Notes: a model not told the origin generated them from the sequence alone. Counted from the first letter of the stretch, positions 8,252-16,983 are shown. The stretch: 50,496 nt of DNA from Candidatus Viridilinea mediisalina (GCF_002532535.1 NZ_NQWI01000029.1:1-50496); one strand, 5' to 3'. Program-made: numbers and translations.

Positions 8252-11200
8252 CTAACGTAAATCCCACCGCGATCCCGTAGCAGTCTTCGTTATCTCAATC
8301 TGTACTGGAAAACGATCCTTCAATTCGTCAATGTGGGTGATCACAATGATGCGCTGAAAGTCGTCCTGGATGCTGGTAATCGCTTCAACCATGCGCTCGC
8401 GCCCTAACGCATCGAGTGCGCCGAAGCCTTCGTCAATCACGAGGGTTTCGAGGCGCGCCCCGGCCCGACGAGCCAAGAGGCGCGAGAGCGCAATCCGTAC
8501 CGCGAAGTTCACCCGCATCGCTTCGCCTCCACTGAAGGCGTCGTAGATGCGCGTGCCTAGTGCGTCGGCAATCTTGATCTCCAAGGTTTCAACCGGGTCG
8601 CCCTTTTTGGTTTCGCGCTGCATCTCGAAGCTGAGATGCATCTGGCCGTCGGTCATGCGCCCCAGCAGGCGGTTGGCTTCGTCTTCGATCTGGGGCACGG
8701 CCTGTTCGATCAGCATGGCCTGCACGCCCTTTTTGCCGAAGGATTCGCTCAGTTCGGCAAAGATGCCCTGGCGCTCCACCAACTGGCGCTCTTCGCTGCG
8801 CCGTTGGGCCAGTTCGCTGGCCGCCGCTTCGCTGCGGCGCACATGGGCCGCCTTCTCCGCCCGGTCGTTGCGTGCCACTTCGAGGTGGCGACGCGCATCA
8901 GCGAGGGCTTGTTGCACCTGTGTGTTGCGCGCTTGAACACGCGGTAGCGCCTGTAGCTCTTGCTCTAAGCGTGCATCGGCGCGTGTCCCTTGCTCGATGC
9001 TGGCTGCATCACGCTGGTGGAGCTCTTCGCTCTGGCTGAAGAGCTTACGGTCGGCTGCGAGTTGTTGCTCGGCTAGACGCAACTCCTGCTCGGCTTGACG
9101 CCAGCGCTCTAGGTCGCGTACCTGCTCACGCGCCGCAGTGTGGGCCTCACTGCTGTAGCCCAAGGCGGCAATCGCTTGACCGACCTCTTCCCCGGCACGA
9201 CGAATCTCGTGGGCAAAATCGTTCTGCTCAATCGTCTGACGCAACTGCACAACCTGGGCTTGCAGCGCAGGCAGGTCGCTCACTTCGCCCTCAATGCGCT
9301 CCAACTCCTCCTGCCGCGCTTGGCGCTGGCCCTCAAGCTGATCGCGCTGGCGCAGTTGCTGCTCTAGCTTGCGTAGCTGCTGGTCAAGCTGCTTGCGCTG
9401 CCGCACCAAGTCGGCCTGATTTCCTAGTGCCGCCAGTTGGGCTTGGACGCCAACCAATTCCGCTTGGACTTCCGCCGCGAAGCTGCGCGCCGCTAGTTGG
9501 GCCTGGAGTTCGCCCAAGCGCTGGGTGGCGGCTGCATGTTCACGTTGCCAAACCTCAGCTTGGGTCAACTGGCTCTCAAGTGGCTCGATCTGAGCCACCA
9601 CGCGGCGCAGTTCGCCAAGCTGCTGCTCTCGCGCCGCGATGGCGCTGCGTGTCTGTTTGAGCTGCGCTTCTCCTGTGCTGATCTGCTGCTTGTTGCTCGC
9701 TTGGGCCGCCCGTAAGCTCTCTAGCTCCTCGTTGTAGTGCGTCTGCACATGGGCAATCCCCGCTTCACCCAGATCGCTGCGGCAGACCGGGCAGGCACCT
9801 CCGGCATCGGCTAGAATCTTCTGGTTGGCCTTGAGCTTGTCAATGCTCGTCTTGAGCCGTCCGCTCTCGGCTCGCTGTTGGCTGAGGCCATCCACTTCGG
9901 CCTGCTCGCCACTGCGCAGTTTGTGCAACTCCGCTTCGATGCGGGCCAGTTCCTGTTCCGCCGCTCGGGCTTTGTCCAACTCCTCGCGCCAGCGTGGTGC
10001 AGCGGCCAATTGGCGTTCGAGGGCGGCAATGCTGCGCTGCCGCTCGTCCCGTGCCGCCTCCAGCGTCTGCTGCTGCTGCTGCACCTGGGCTTGTAGCCGA
10101 TCATGGAGGCGTTGTTGTTCTGCCAATTGGTCAATGCGCTGTTCCAGCGCCTGGCGCTCGCTATTCAAACGCTCCTGCTCAAGCGCCTGTGGCACCAAAT
10201 CTTCCAACTGCTGCGCCATGTGCTGCAACTCAGTCGCAAGTTGGCTGCGCCGGGCCGCCCGCTGCTCCAACTGGCTTTGACGCTGCTCAAGCATCCCCAA
10301 CTCTTTGCGTAGCTCCCCCTTGGCCTCACTGAACTGCTGGCGCAACTCGGCCTGCTGCTGGGCCAGGGTGGTATGTTCGTCACGCACATGATCAAGCTGT
10401 TCCAAGGCGCTCCGCGCAGTAGCCAAAGCGACCAACCCGGCCTCAATGCTTTCGCGCTGCGCGATCAACTTCTCCGCTTGGCCAATGCGCACCCGCAGTT
10501 CGCTCAACTCTCGCTCGCGCTGTGCTTGATTCTGGCGTAACGCTGCCAGCTCGCGCAGCAGTGCGCTGCGCTGTTCTGCCTTATGGTTGAGCGCCGCTAA
10601 CTGTTGTACGACCTCAGCCTGCTGCGCCTCGGCCTGCGTACAAGCCTCGTTCTGCTGCTCAACCGTCTGCTCGGCCTGCGCCAAAAGCCCGCGCCAGGTC
10701 TCCAATTCAGCCGCCTGACTCTGCAGTTGCTCAATGGCGCCGCGCAACCCGATGAGTTGATCCGACAACGCCTTTGCACGCTCCTTGGCGCGGGTGGCGA
10801 GCGCATCATACTCGCCCAGATCAAGAATGTCGGCCAAGACCTGCTTGCGTTCGGCAGCGGTTCGCGAGGTAAACTCATCAGCCCGCCCTTGCAGCAGAAA
10901 GGAGGCATTGATGAAGGTCTGGTAGGACATCCGCAGCAACCCGTTGATCGCCGTTTGGGTCTCACGCACCCCCGTCTCAGCCAAGGGCCGCCAGCCCTGC
11001 TCACCGTGGATCTGGAGATCAAGCTGGCTCTTGCCCGCCGTTGCCGTGCCGCGCTTACTCGTCCCGCCCCGCTGGCGGCGACGACTCACGCGGTAGAGTT
11101 GTTGCGCCAAATCAAACTCAAGCTCCACACTCATCTCGTTCTGACCCTGGGCAATCAGGTCGTCATCAGCCATCCGGCCTGCCCCCCAGAGCGCCCAGGT

Positions 11201-11353
11201 GATTGCATCAAGTAGCGCAGACTTGCCAGCCCCGTTTTCGCCCGATAGGCAGACGATATGCAGTCCCGCAAAATCGAGCATTGGTGGGTCACCGAGCGCC
11301 GCATCGGCGCGGTAGCACATGAAGTTATTGAGGGTAAGTTTGGTAGGAATCAT
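8252..11353 (-). CDS. sbcC: SbcC/Rad50-type SMC-like ATPase
   Basis: A 1,033-residue DNA-repair ATPase of the SbcC/Rad50 family, the partner of nuclease SbcD/Mre11 in processing DNA ends and hairpins. It has an N-terminal Walker A GENGAGKSALLDAITWALWG near residue 36, very long Gln/Glu/Arg-rich coiled coils, a zinc hook CPVC near residue 521 in the middle, and a C-terminal signature (FSGGEAMRVNFAVRIALSR) followed by Walker B LVIDEGFGALD near 970. Start ATG 11353 (MIPTKLTLNNF) fits the family N-terminus. No sbcD lies next to it: upstream is a MITE-like element and then a histidine kinase gene. The ability of SbcCD to cut hairpins makes its coexistence with so many long palindromes here noteworthy (inference). 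Confidence 0.93.
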   Translation of the reverse strand: MIPTKLTLNNFMCYRADAALGDPPMLDFAGLHIVCLSGENGAGKSALLDAITWALWGAGRMADDDLIAQGQNEMSVELEFDLAQQLYRVSRRRQRGGTSKRGTATAGKSQLDLQIHGEQGWRPLAETGVRETQTAINGLLRMSYQTFINASFLLQGRADEFTSRTAAERKQVLADILDLGEYDALATRAKERAKALSDQLIGLRGAIEQLQSQAAELETWRGLLAQAEQTVEQQNEACTQAEAQQAEVVQQLAALNHKAEQRSALLRELAALRQNQAQRERELSELRVRIGQAEKLIAQRESIEAGLVALATARSALEQLDHVRDEHTTLAQQQAELRQQFSEAKGELRKELGMLEQRQSQLEQRAARRSQLATELQHMAQQLEDLVPQALEQERLNSERQALEQRIDQLAEQQRLHDRLQAQVQQQQQTLEAARDERQRSIAALERQLAAAPRWREELDKARAAEQELARIEAELHKLRSGEQAEVDGLSQQRAESGRLKTSIDKLKANQKILADAGGACPVCRSDLGEAGIAHVQTHYNEELESLRAAQASNKQQISTGEAQLKQTRSAIAAREQQLGELRRVVAQIEPLESQLTQAEVWQREHAAATQRLGELQAQLAARSFAAEVQAELVGVQAQLAALGNQADLVRQRKQLDQQLRKLEQQLRQRDQLEGQRQARQEELERIEGEVSDLPALQAQVVQLRQTIEQNDFAHEIRRAGEEVGQAIAALGYSSEAHTAAREQVRDLERWRQAEQELRLAEQQLAADRKLFSQSEELHQRDAASIEQGTRADARLEQELQALPRVQARNTQVQQALADARRHLEVARNDRAEKAAHVRRSEAAASELAQRRSEERQLVERQGIFAELSESFGKKGVQAMLIEQAVPQIEDEANRLLGRMTDGQMHLSFEMQRETKKGDPVETLEIKIADALGTRIYDAFSGGEAMRVNFAVRIALSRLLARRAGARLETLVIDEGFGALDALGRERMVEAITSIQDDFQRIIVITHIDELKDRFPVQIEITKTATGSRWDLR

Positions 11354-11363
11354 TGTTTGCTCA

Positions 11364-11462
11364 GAAGCGGTCTCAAAAGCTAGTGGGCACATGTTGGAGT
11401 GCCGGCTTTAGCCGGCTGAAGCCGGCACTCCAACGTCAGTTCATAGACTTTTCAGACAGCCT
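11364..11462. mobile_element. 99-bp MITE-like element, copy E2
   Basis: Flanked by CTCA at 11360-11363 and 11463-11466 (target duplication). The left end GAAGCGGTCTCAAAAG is slightly decayed, the right end CTTTTCAGACAGCCT is intact, and the inner palindrome is GGAGTGCCGGCTTTAGCC paired with its complement. It fills the gap between the sbcC start codon (11351-11353) and the kinase stop codon, whose TCA (11464-11466) is part of the duplicated target. Confidence 0.9.
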
Positions 11463-11463
11463 C

Positions 11464-13074
11464 TCATGAACGCGGCACGCGCACGACCACCTCTGTCCCA
11501 CAGCCTGGCGCAGAGTTGAGTTCTATGCTACCACCAAGCTCGGCGGCGCGCTCACGCATACCAAGGAGGCCCAACTGTTGCCCGATGCTGGTTGGATTTG
11601 CTTCAGGATCGAAGCCTGCGCCATCATCATACACCCGCACAGTAATGCTCTCGTTCGTTAATTCTAGCGTAATTTGGGCATTGCATGCACCAGCATGCTT
11701 GCAGACATTGTTGAGCGCCTCTTGCACAATGCGAAAAATGGGCTGTTCAATCCCACTGGCCAACCGTTCGTCGCCAATGACGCTCAAGCCAATCTTGATC
11801 CCCTCGCGCTGGGCCAGCAGTTGGGCTTGCTGCTGGAGTGCCGCAACTAAGCCTTGGTCGCGCAGGGCTGGGGGGCGCAACTGAAAGATCAACGCCCGCA
11901 TCTCGGCCAACGCGGCGGTGGCGGTCTCTTGGAGTCGTTCAAGTTGCCCTGGCACCCGCTGGGGATTCCGCTCCAACTGGGCGCGCGCCGCTTGGGCCGT
12001 GAGGATCATGCTGAAAAGTTGCTGGGTGACACTATCGTGCAGTTCGCGCGCCAAGCGATTGCGTTCCTCAAGCACTGCTGCCGCCTGGGCGCGTCGGTAG
12101 AGCCGCGCCGAGGTGATTGGCCCGCCCACTTGGGCCGCAATCGCTTCAATCAGATCAATATCTCCATAGGTGAACGCATGAGCCTTCGTAGAGCTTACCA
12201 GAATCATGCCAATCACCTGGCCGCCACTGCGCAACGGCGCAATGATCCAGGCTGCCATCGTTGCATCAGGCGACTGCAACTCAGGCATCGCGGCCACATC
12301 ATTGGCAAAGAAAGTCTGTCCGTGGGTCACTACCCAGCCCAGCATGCCCTCGCTGTGCGTCCAGCGCCGCCCCAAGAGGTGCGCCTGACTCGCTGCTGCC
12401 GCAGCGATCTCGATCATGCCATGATCATCAAGCAGCGCCACTGCCCCACTGCCCAATGCAGTGTGCAAACGGTGTACGGTATGCTCCAGAATCTGTTGCA
12501 GATCAAGTGTACTACTCACATCGCGGCCCAAGGCCGCTAGCAGTTGCTCCTTGGCCAGCAGCCGGGCACTGCGCTCGGCCAAGCGCACATTCTCGACCGC
12601 CAAAGCCGCTTGGCGCGTCAGCGCGGCAATCACCGACAGCACCGCTGGTTCCAGCGCCGCCGTATCGGGGGGCAGGCTAATAAAGACCAAGCCAATCAGC
12701 CGCTCGGCCCGCCCGCGCAGCGGCACCAAGAGCAACGAAGCCTCACCCGTCTCGGTGGCGGGCAGCAAAAAGGCTTCACCCACACGTCGCTCAGGGCGCA
12801 AAAGCTCTTGGTAGACACTTGGTGGCAGCACTTCAGCCCGCAGTTGCTGCTCTTGATCCGCATCTACCCCTGCGAAGGCCAGAGCCTCTAGCGCATCGGT
12901 ATCCATGTTGCGTAAGCTCACATAGACCTGCGGACTCGCCACGATACGCCGGAGCGCTTCAGCCACTTCGTGCAACAACTGATCGGGGGCATCATCGGTA
13001 CGCAACTGATTCCCAAGCGCCAGCAGATCACCCAAGGGCAACGCTGCGCTCACCAATGGTTGCGATTGGCTCAT
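11464..13074 (-). CDS. GAF-domain sensor histidine kinase (NarL/LiaS-type HisKA_3)
   Basis: A predicted 536-residue cytoplasmic kinase. Two GAF-like domains occupy roughly residues 20-170 and 190-330. The dimerisation helix EERNRLARELHDSVTQQLFS carries the phospho-accepting His (near 345), typical of HisKA_3 kinases that pair with NarL-type regulators. The HATPase region has the N box VQEALNNVCKHA, the DDGAGFDP box and GLLGMRERAAELGG. No transmembrane segment is seen, so it probably senses a cytoplasmic signal. No NarL-type regulator is adjacent. The start at 13074 lies inside scpA (47-nt overlap); a start at 13125 is also possible. The stop codon falls in the target duplication of element E2. 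Confidence 0.88.
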   Translation of the reverse strand: MSQSQPLVSAALPLGDLLALGNQLRTDDAPDQLLHEVAEALRRIVASPQVYVSLRNMDTDALEALAFAGVDADQEQQLRAEVLPPSVYQELLRPERRVGEAFLLPATETGEASLLLVPLRGRAERLIGLVFISLPPDTAALEPAVLSVIAALTRQAALAVENVRLAERSARLLAKEQLLAALGRDVSSTLDLQQILEHTVHRLHTALGSGAVALLDDHGMIEIAAAAASQAHLLGRRWTHSEGMLGWVVTHGQTFFANDVAAMPELQSPDATMAAWIIAPLRSGGQVIGMILVSSTKAHAFTYGDIDLIEAIAAQVGGPITSARLYRRAQAAAVLEERNRLARELHDSVTQQLFSMILTAQAARAQLERNPQRVPGQLERLQETATAALAEMRALIFQLRPPALRDQGLVAALQQQAQLLAQREGIKIGLSVIGDERLASGIEQPIFRIVQEALNNVCKHAGACNAQITLELTNESITVRVYDDGAGFDPEANPTSIGQQLGLLGMRERAAELGGSIELNSAPGCGTEVVVRVPRS

Positions 13075-13792
13075 AGGCGGCACCCCGTCCCAAACTAATC
13101 GGCCCAAAAAGTTCTGGTTGTTCAAGCGTAATAACTTGGCGTTTCAGCAACTCCAAGACCGCCCAAAAGGTCACAATCACATCTTCGCGGCAGACCTGCG
13201 GTCCCAACAGTTCACTCAGGCTACACCACGGCTGCCTACTCAGGCGTTCACGCACCCGCTGGCCCACCTCAGCGACCGTAAGCCGAGGTTGCAAATTGAT
13301 CACCGTTGCCTCATCGATTGGCAGAGTCAATTGAATCCGGCGTTGTAGTGCCGCAATCAGATCGCCCAACGTATGCTGCACCGGCACAGGTTTGAGCTCA
13401 AGCTCAACCTTCATGGGCGCCAAACGGAGAAAACTCTGCCGTTCCTCTTCTTGCCATGCCCGCAACAGACGCGCAACCTCCTTATACTGCCGATACTCGC
13501 GCAACTGCGCCGCCAACGCCTCAGCATCGGGGTCTGCGGTAGCCACCACCTTGCTATCTAGGGTTGGGCGCGGCAACAAAGCCCGCGACTTAATCAGCAA
13601 CAACCGCGCTGCCATACTCACAAACTCGGCCAAGGCCCGTGGTTCAGGGGCGGCCAGTGAGCGAACATGGGCGAGGTACTGATCGGCCACCTGAGCCAGC
13701 GCAATCGTCGTAATATCCAACTCTTCGCGCTCGATCAACTTCAACAAGAGGTCGAGCGGGCCAGAGAAGGCAGGGAGCGTAATCTGGTACAT
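13028..13792 (-). CDS. scpA: Segregation and condensation protein A
   Basis: A 254-residue kleisin that bridges the SMC dimer with ScpB in the bacterial condensin complex. The N-terminus MYQITLPAFSGPLDLLLKLI with REELDITTIALAQVADQYL is the ScpA signature, and the C-terminal winged-helix part contains VIVTFWAVLELLKRQVI. Its ATG immediately follows the TAG of the upstream HD-domain gene, suggesting translational coupling, and its 3' end overlaps the histidine kinase start. No scpB is found in the window. Confidence 0.92.
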   Translation of the reverse strand: MYQITLPAFSGPLDLLLKLIEREELDITTIALAQVADQYLAHVRSLAAPEPRALAEFVSMAARLLLIKSRALLPRPTLDSKVVATADPDAEALAAQLREYRQYKEVARLLRAWQEEERQSFLRLAPMKVELELKPVPVQHTLGDLIAALQRRIQLTLPIDEATVINLQPRLTVAEVGQRVRERLSRQPWCSLSELLGPQVCREDVIVTFWAVLELLKRQVITLEQPELFGPISLGRGAAYEPIATIGERSVALG

Positions 13793-14293
13793 CTAGTGTT
13801 GATCATCGGCCCATTTGAGCAGGGCGGCATAGCCAGAGGGCTGCGGATCGTGGTAGTGGCGCAAGGCTGTGACCAACTCCGGGGGGCTGCCGGCAGCAGC
13901 GGCCATGCGTGCCCCACGCCATGCATGTTCAGCATATATGGCCACTGGATTGAGCCCTCGTGCTACCGCGAGGTAGAGGCCAGGCATGCGTTTGAGGATC
14001 GTGGCTAACACATACCAGCTCAAACCCATTGGTCGCCCGGCATCATCTACCTTACCACAATCATGGATCAATGCTGCCCGCAACAACACAGGATCACGCT
14101 GACCCGCCGCATACAACGTACCATAGACATCCAAGCAATGGCGGCGGTCATAGAGCGGCATCGCCATAAAGAGCCGCCACTCACCCGGAGTGAGCAACTC
14201 TGCAACCAACGCCACCTCTGCGGGCGTAAGCCGCGCCCCCACCGCCCGCTGGAATTGGCGGATACGGTAGGCGAGTTGGTTAGAAGAGGACAC
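13793..14293 (-). CDS. HD-domain protein
   Basis: A predicted 166-residue protein with an HD phosphohydrolase-type core: YDRRHCLDVYGTL supplies the first His, AALIHDCGKVDDAGRP the HD pair, and AEHAWRGARMA and ALRHYHDP later His residues. Substrate unknown. The frame is open to an ATG at 14386, but the probable promoter -10 (14378-14383) would start transcription downstream of that codon, so a GTG at 14293 (or 14308) is more likely; neither has a clear Shine-Dalgarno site. It is first in an operon with scpA and the kinase (TAG and ATG directly adjoining). Confidence 0.7.
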   Translation of the reverse strand: MSSSNQLAYRIRQFQRAVGARLTPAEVALVAELLTPGEWRLFMAMPLYDRRHCLDVYGTLYAAGQRDPVLLRAALIHDCGKVDDAGRPMGLSWYVLATILKRMPGLYLAVARGLNPVAIYAEHAWRGARMAAAAGSPPELVTALRHYHDPQPSGYAALLKWADDQH

Positions 14294-14373
14294 AGCGTTT
14301 GTTACCACAAGGGCAGAGAGAGACAGAGTCTTTTGTATATGCGAACATACGCCAGTAATCTTTCGGTATCGGG

Positions 14374-14404
14374 TTGAGTATAGCATAGTCTATGCTATAA
14401 TCAA
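14374..14404. promoter_or_regulatory. Back-to-back divergent promoters in one palindrome
   Basis: Plus strand: TTGAGT (14374-14379), 16-bp spacer, TATAAT (14396-14401). Minus strand: TTGATT (complement of 14399-14404), 15-bp spacer, TATACT (complement of 14378-14383). The whole 31-bp block is an inverted repeat with one mismatched pair around a central GTC; the arms include TATAGCATA and TATGCTATA. The two promoters occupy the same DNA and must compete. Confidence 0.65.
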
Positions 14405-14464
14405 GCCAATGGAGGGGCGGGTATCGCCCCGACCTACACTTCACCTCATACTCACGGCGCAGCT

Positions 14465-15601
14465 ATGACGCTCTTCAATCCCGAAGGTATCCCACCAATC
14501 GTGAACAGCACGATGGTTCGTGTTGAGCGCCGCCTGCCCTACCCCGGTGAAATTTTGGTGCGCCAGGGTAGTCGTGTCGAACCCGAAGACATCATTGCGC
14601 GCACACTCAAGCCGGTGAACCCCCAAATCATCAATGTTGCGCGTCAACTTGGGATTCCGCCGCGTGGTGTACTTCGGGCGATGCGCCACAAAAAGGGCGT
14701 CAAGGTGAAGCTCGATGATGTCTTGGCCCGTGCGCCTGGGCTCTTTGGGCGTAGTTGCTCGGTGCCGGTAAGCGGCATGATTGCCGACATAGATAGCGAA
14801 ACGGGCTATGTGACGATTGCGCCCGATCCGGTTGAACAGACGCTCCTGGCCGCTATGCGCGGCTTGGTGATGGATGTGATTCCCTATGAGGGCGTGATCC
14901 TCGAAACGCCTGCCGCACAGATCTATGGTGCCTTCGGTATGGGCCAAGAACGTAGCGGAGTTTTGCGCCTCTTGGCGCTTGAACCACATGAGCAGATTCA
15001 ACCGCAACAGATTGATGCTCAGAGCGCCTATGCTATCCTTATTTGCGGGTCTAGTATCAGCGCCGAGGCATTACGTCGCGCCGTACAAGAACAGGTGCGC
15101 GGCATCATTGTTGGCGGCATCGAAGAACACGAACTGCGCGCCTTCCTCGGCGTGCAGCAGCTTGCTGGTTGGCAGACGGGGCTACAAACTTGGCAGTGGC
15201 CACAAGTGTCTGAACCGCAACTCACCATTGTCGTTACCGAAGGCTTTGGTGTGCGGCCCATGAACCATGCGACCTTTGAGCTCCTGAGTGCCCAAGATCG
15301 TCAAGAAGTTCTCATTGATGGGCAGACCAGCCTCCGTCGTCCGTTGCGTCGCCCGCGGGTCATCATTCCGCTCCTGCGTGCTGGGACGGGGCAACTTGAA
15401 CCACCCCGGCTGCCGTTGCGTGTGGGTGCTACTGTACGCCTGCTCGACCACAAATGCCTCGGGCAACTTGCGACGGTACGCTCGTTGCCAACCGCCCCGC
15501 GGTCTCTGTCCTCCGGTATCCGCGTTGTTGCCGTGGAAGTAAGCTTTGCAGCCGGAGGAAGCGCTTGGTTTCCACGCACATGTGTTGAAGTGGTGAGCTA
15601 A
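14465..15601 (+). CDS. Conserved-looking protein with lipoyl-like barrel and KOW-like tail, function unknown
   Basis: A 378-residue soluble protein I cannot assign. Residues about 20-50 (RRLPYPGEILVRQGSRVEPE) and 95-120 (SVPVSGMIADIDSETGYVTI) look like the two halves of a barrel-sandwich (lipoyl/RnfC-like) fold, but there is no lipoyl-type Lys. The middle part has alternating strands and helices with YAILICGSSISAEAL and GIIVGGIEEHELRAFLG, Rossmann-like. The C-terminal 65 residues (LRVGATVRLLDHKCLGQ then ATVRSLP) look like a KOW/SH3 barrel. It is preceded by a good divergent promoter and followed 91 bp later by the receiver-Roadblock gene on the same strand. Confidence 0.7.
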   Translation: MTLFNPEGIPPIVNSTMVRVERRLPYPGEILVRQGSRVEPEDIIARTLKPVNPQIINVARQLGIPPRGVLRAMRHKKGVKVKLDDVLARAPGLFGRSCSVPVSGMIADIDSETGYVTIAPDPVEQTLLAAMRGLVMDVIPYEGVILETPAAQIYGAFGMGQERSGVLRLLALEPHEQIQPQQIDAQSAYAILICGSSISAEALRRAVQEQVRGIIVGGIEEHELRAFLGVQQLAGWQTGLQTWQWPQVSEPQLTIVVTEGFGVRPMNHATFELLSAQDRQEVLIDGQTSLRRPLRRPRVIIPLLRAGTGQLEPPRLPLRVGATVRLLDHKCLGQLATVRSLPTAPRSLSSGIRVVAVEVSFAAGGSAWFPRTCVEVVS

Positions 15602-15692
15602 CGGTACTATGGTAACTCCCATCGGGTATACTACACAAAACGGTAGAACTGGTGCGGCCCGTTAAATGTAGTTATGGAGTGGAAGAAACGGT

Positions 15693-16811
15693 ATGAGCTA
15701 TCGACTGATGGTGGTCGCAAATGAGGGTGCACCGCTGCGGGACATGGCGGGTCAGTTGGGTGATGAGGCGCAGATTCAGTTCTTCAGTTCACCAAATGAT
15801 GCCCTATGGGAACTACGTACCAATCCGCCGGAGGCCCTGCTGACCGAGATGGAACTCCAAGGCATGAGTGGCCTAGAGTTGGCCGAGATTCTGCCCAACT
15901 TTGAGGTACCAACTCGGGTTGTTCTCTATAGTGCAAACGATGATGCGGCCCGTGCTGAAGCCGAAGCGGCTGGGGTCTTCCGCTTTCTCTATGGCTCAAT
16001 CGCGCCCGATGAGTTGCGGATTACCCTCAAGGCCGCCTCCGAGGCCGCTGTTCAGGCGGCGGCACAACAAGCAGCCGAAGAACCCGAACCCGAACCTGAG
16101 CCTGAACCAGAGCCACCCCGCAGACGGCGTTTAGGCACAAGTGCCCCGCCGCCCCCGCCCCTGCCACCAGCGGCATCGTCTGCCGCCAGTAGCAGTAGCG
16201 AGCGGCGTGAGTTTACGCCTGCCCGCGTGACGCTACCGAGCCGCGCCGAGCGCGAGGCGGCGGCTACGAGTTCCTCTTCCTCATCCTCCTCTGCATCTAA
16301 AGGTGGCCTCGCTGCCCGTAGTCGGGCCGCTGCCGCTCGGGCTGCGCCTGCGCCAGAAGCAAAACCGGCTGCCCCCGAAGAAGCCCCTAGTGCGTGGCGC
16401 AATACCGCTACCAACTTGGTTGTAACGGAAAAGAATATCAATATCATCCGCTCGGTCATGGGCCAACTCTCCAAAGATCTTGGCACGCAGAGCGTCATGC
16501 TCACCGACCGCGCTGGCATGGTGCTGGTTGAAGTAGGCACCGCGAGTAATCTGCCCATGATGATCGTTTTACCGCTCCTCTCTACTGGCTTTTCGACCAC
16601 CGGCGAAGTAGCGCGCCAACTGCGCGAAGAGGACGCCACTAGTGTCTACATCCACGAGGGGGTCAATATTGATCTCTACTGCTTCGATGTGATGCAACGC
16701 TTCCTGCTGGTGCTGGTCTTTAACAAGAAGGTAGCAAGCTCTAAAATCGGTGCTGTTTGGATTAATGCAAAACGATCCATTCGGGAGTTGCGCGAAGCAT
16801 TTGATAAGTAG
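15693..16811 (+). CDS. Degenerate receiver fused to Roadblock/LC7 domain
   Basis: A 372-residue protein. Residues 1-115 have the fold pattern of a response-regulator receiver, but the acidic pocket is A9-N10, the phospho-acceptor site aligns with Glu52 (LLTEMELQGMSG) and the conserved Lys is absent (GVFRFLYGSIAPDEL), so it should not be phosphorylated normally. Residues about 120-245 are a low-complexity linker of Glu-Pro, poly-Pro, Ser and Ala runs. The C-terminal part (about 255-372) is a Roadblock/LC7 domain (IIRSVMGQLSKDLGTQSVML followed by TDRAGMVLVEVG), a family that usually serves small GTPases of the MglA type in polarity and motility. No GTPase gene is adjacent. Gliding filaments could use such a module (inference). 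Confidence 0.85.
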   Translation: MSYRLMVVANEGAPLRDMAGQLGDEAQIQFFSSPNDALWELRTNPPEALLTEMELQGMSGLELAEILPNFEVPTRVVLYSANDDAARAEAEAAGVFRFLYGSIAPDELRITLKAASEAAVQAAAQQAAEEPEPEPEPEPEPPRRRRLGTSAPPPPPLPPAASSAASSSSERREFTPARVTLPSRAEREAAATSSSSSSSSASKGGLAARSRAAAARAAPAPEAKPAAPEEAPSAWRNTATNLVVTEKNINIIRSVMGQLSKDLGTQSVMLTDRAGMVLVEVGTASNLPMMIVLPLLSTGFSTTGEVARQLREEDATSVYIHEGVNIDLYCFDVMQRFLLVLVFNKKVASSKIGAVWINAKRSIRELREAFDK

Positions 16812-16812
16812 T

Positions 16813-16897
16813 AAGCTTTGGGGGGTAGCTACGCTACCCCCCAAGCTTGTTTTTTGTGTGGTTGTGGCGGCGTAGCCGCCACAACCACACAAAAAAC
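16813..16897. repeat. Two adjacent hairpins, second is covarying family copy H2
   Basis: First hairpin: AAGCTT-T-GGGGGGTAGC, loop TAC, GCTACCCCCCAAGCTT (one bulged T). Second hairpin: a 23-bp perfect stem at 16849-16871 and 16875-16897, with GTTGTGGCGGC, loop GTA, and its complement. They follow the receiver-Roadblock stop by 1 bp and end 3 bp before the -35 of the first atp promoter, so they could terminate upstream transcription. The remaining sequence to 17162 holds the atp promoters and no gene. Confidence 0.88.
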
Positions 16898-16900
16898 GAC

Positions 16901-16929
16901 TTGCCCCAAAGATGAGCATATGGTATACT
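16901..16929 (+). promoter_or_regulatory. Candidate atp operon promoter P1
   Basis: TTGCCC (16901-16906), 17-bp spacer, TATACT (16924-16929). It lies 3 bp after the H2 hairpin and about 235 bp before atpB. Confidence 0.55.
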
Positions 16930-16983
16930 CCGCACGGTCATCAGCACGGAAGCTAACATGTCCATCGCCCACGTCTGGCGCGT

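Noticed and set aside
8252-14293. Prophage or genomic island
   Set aside because: No integrase, phage structural genes or att-like duplications; gene content is housekeeping and signalling.
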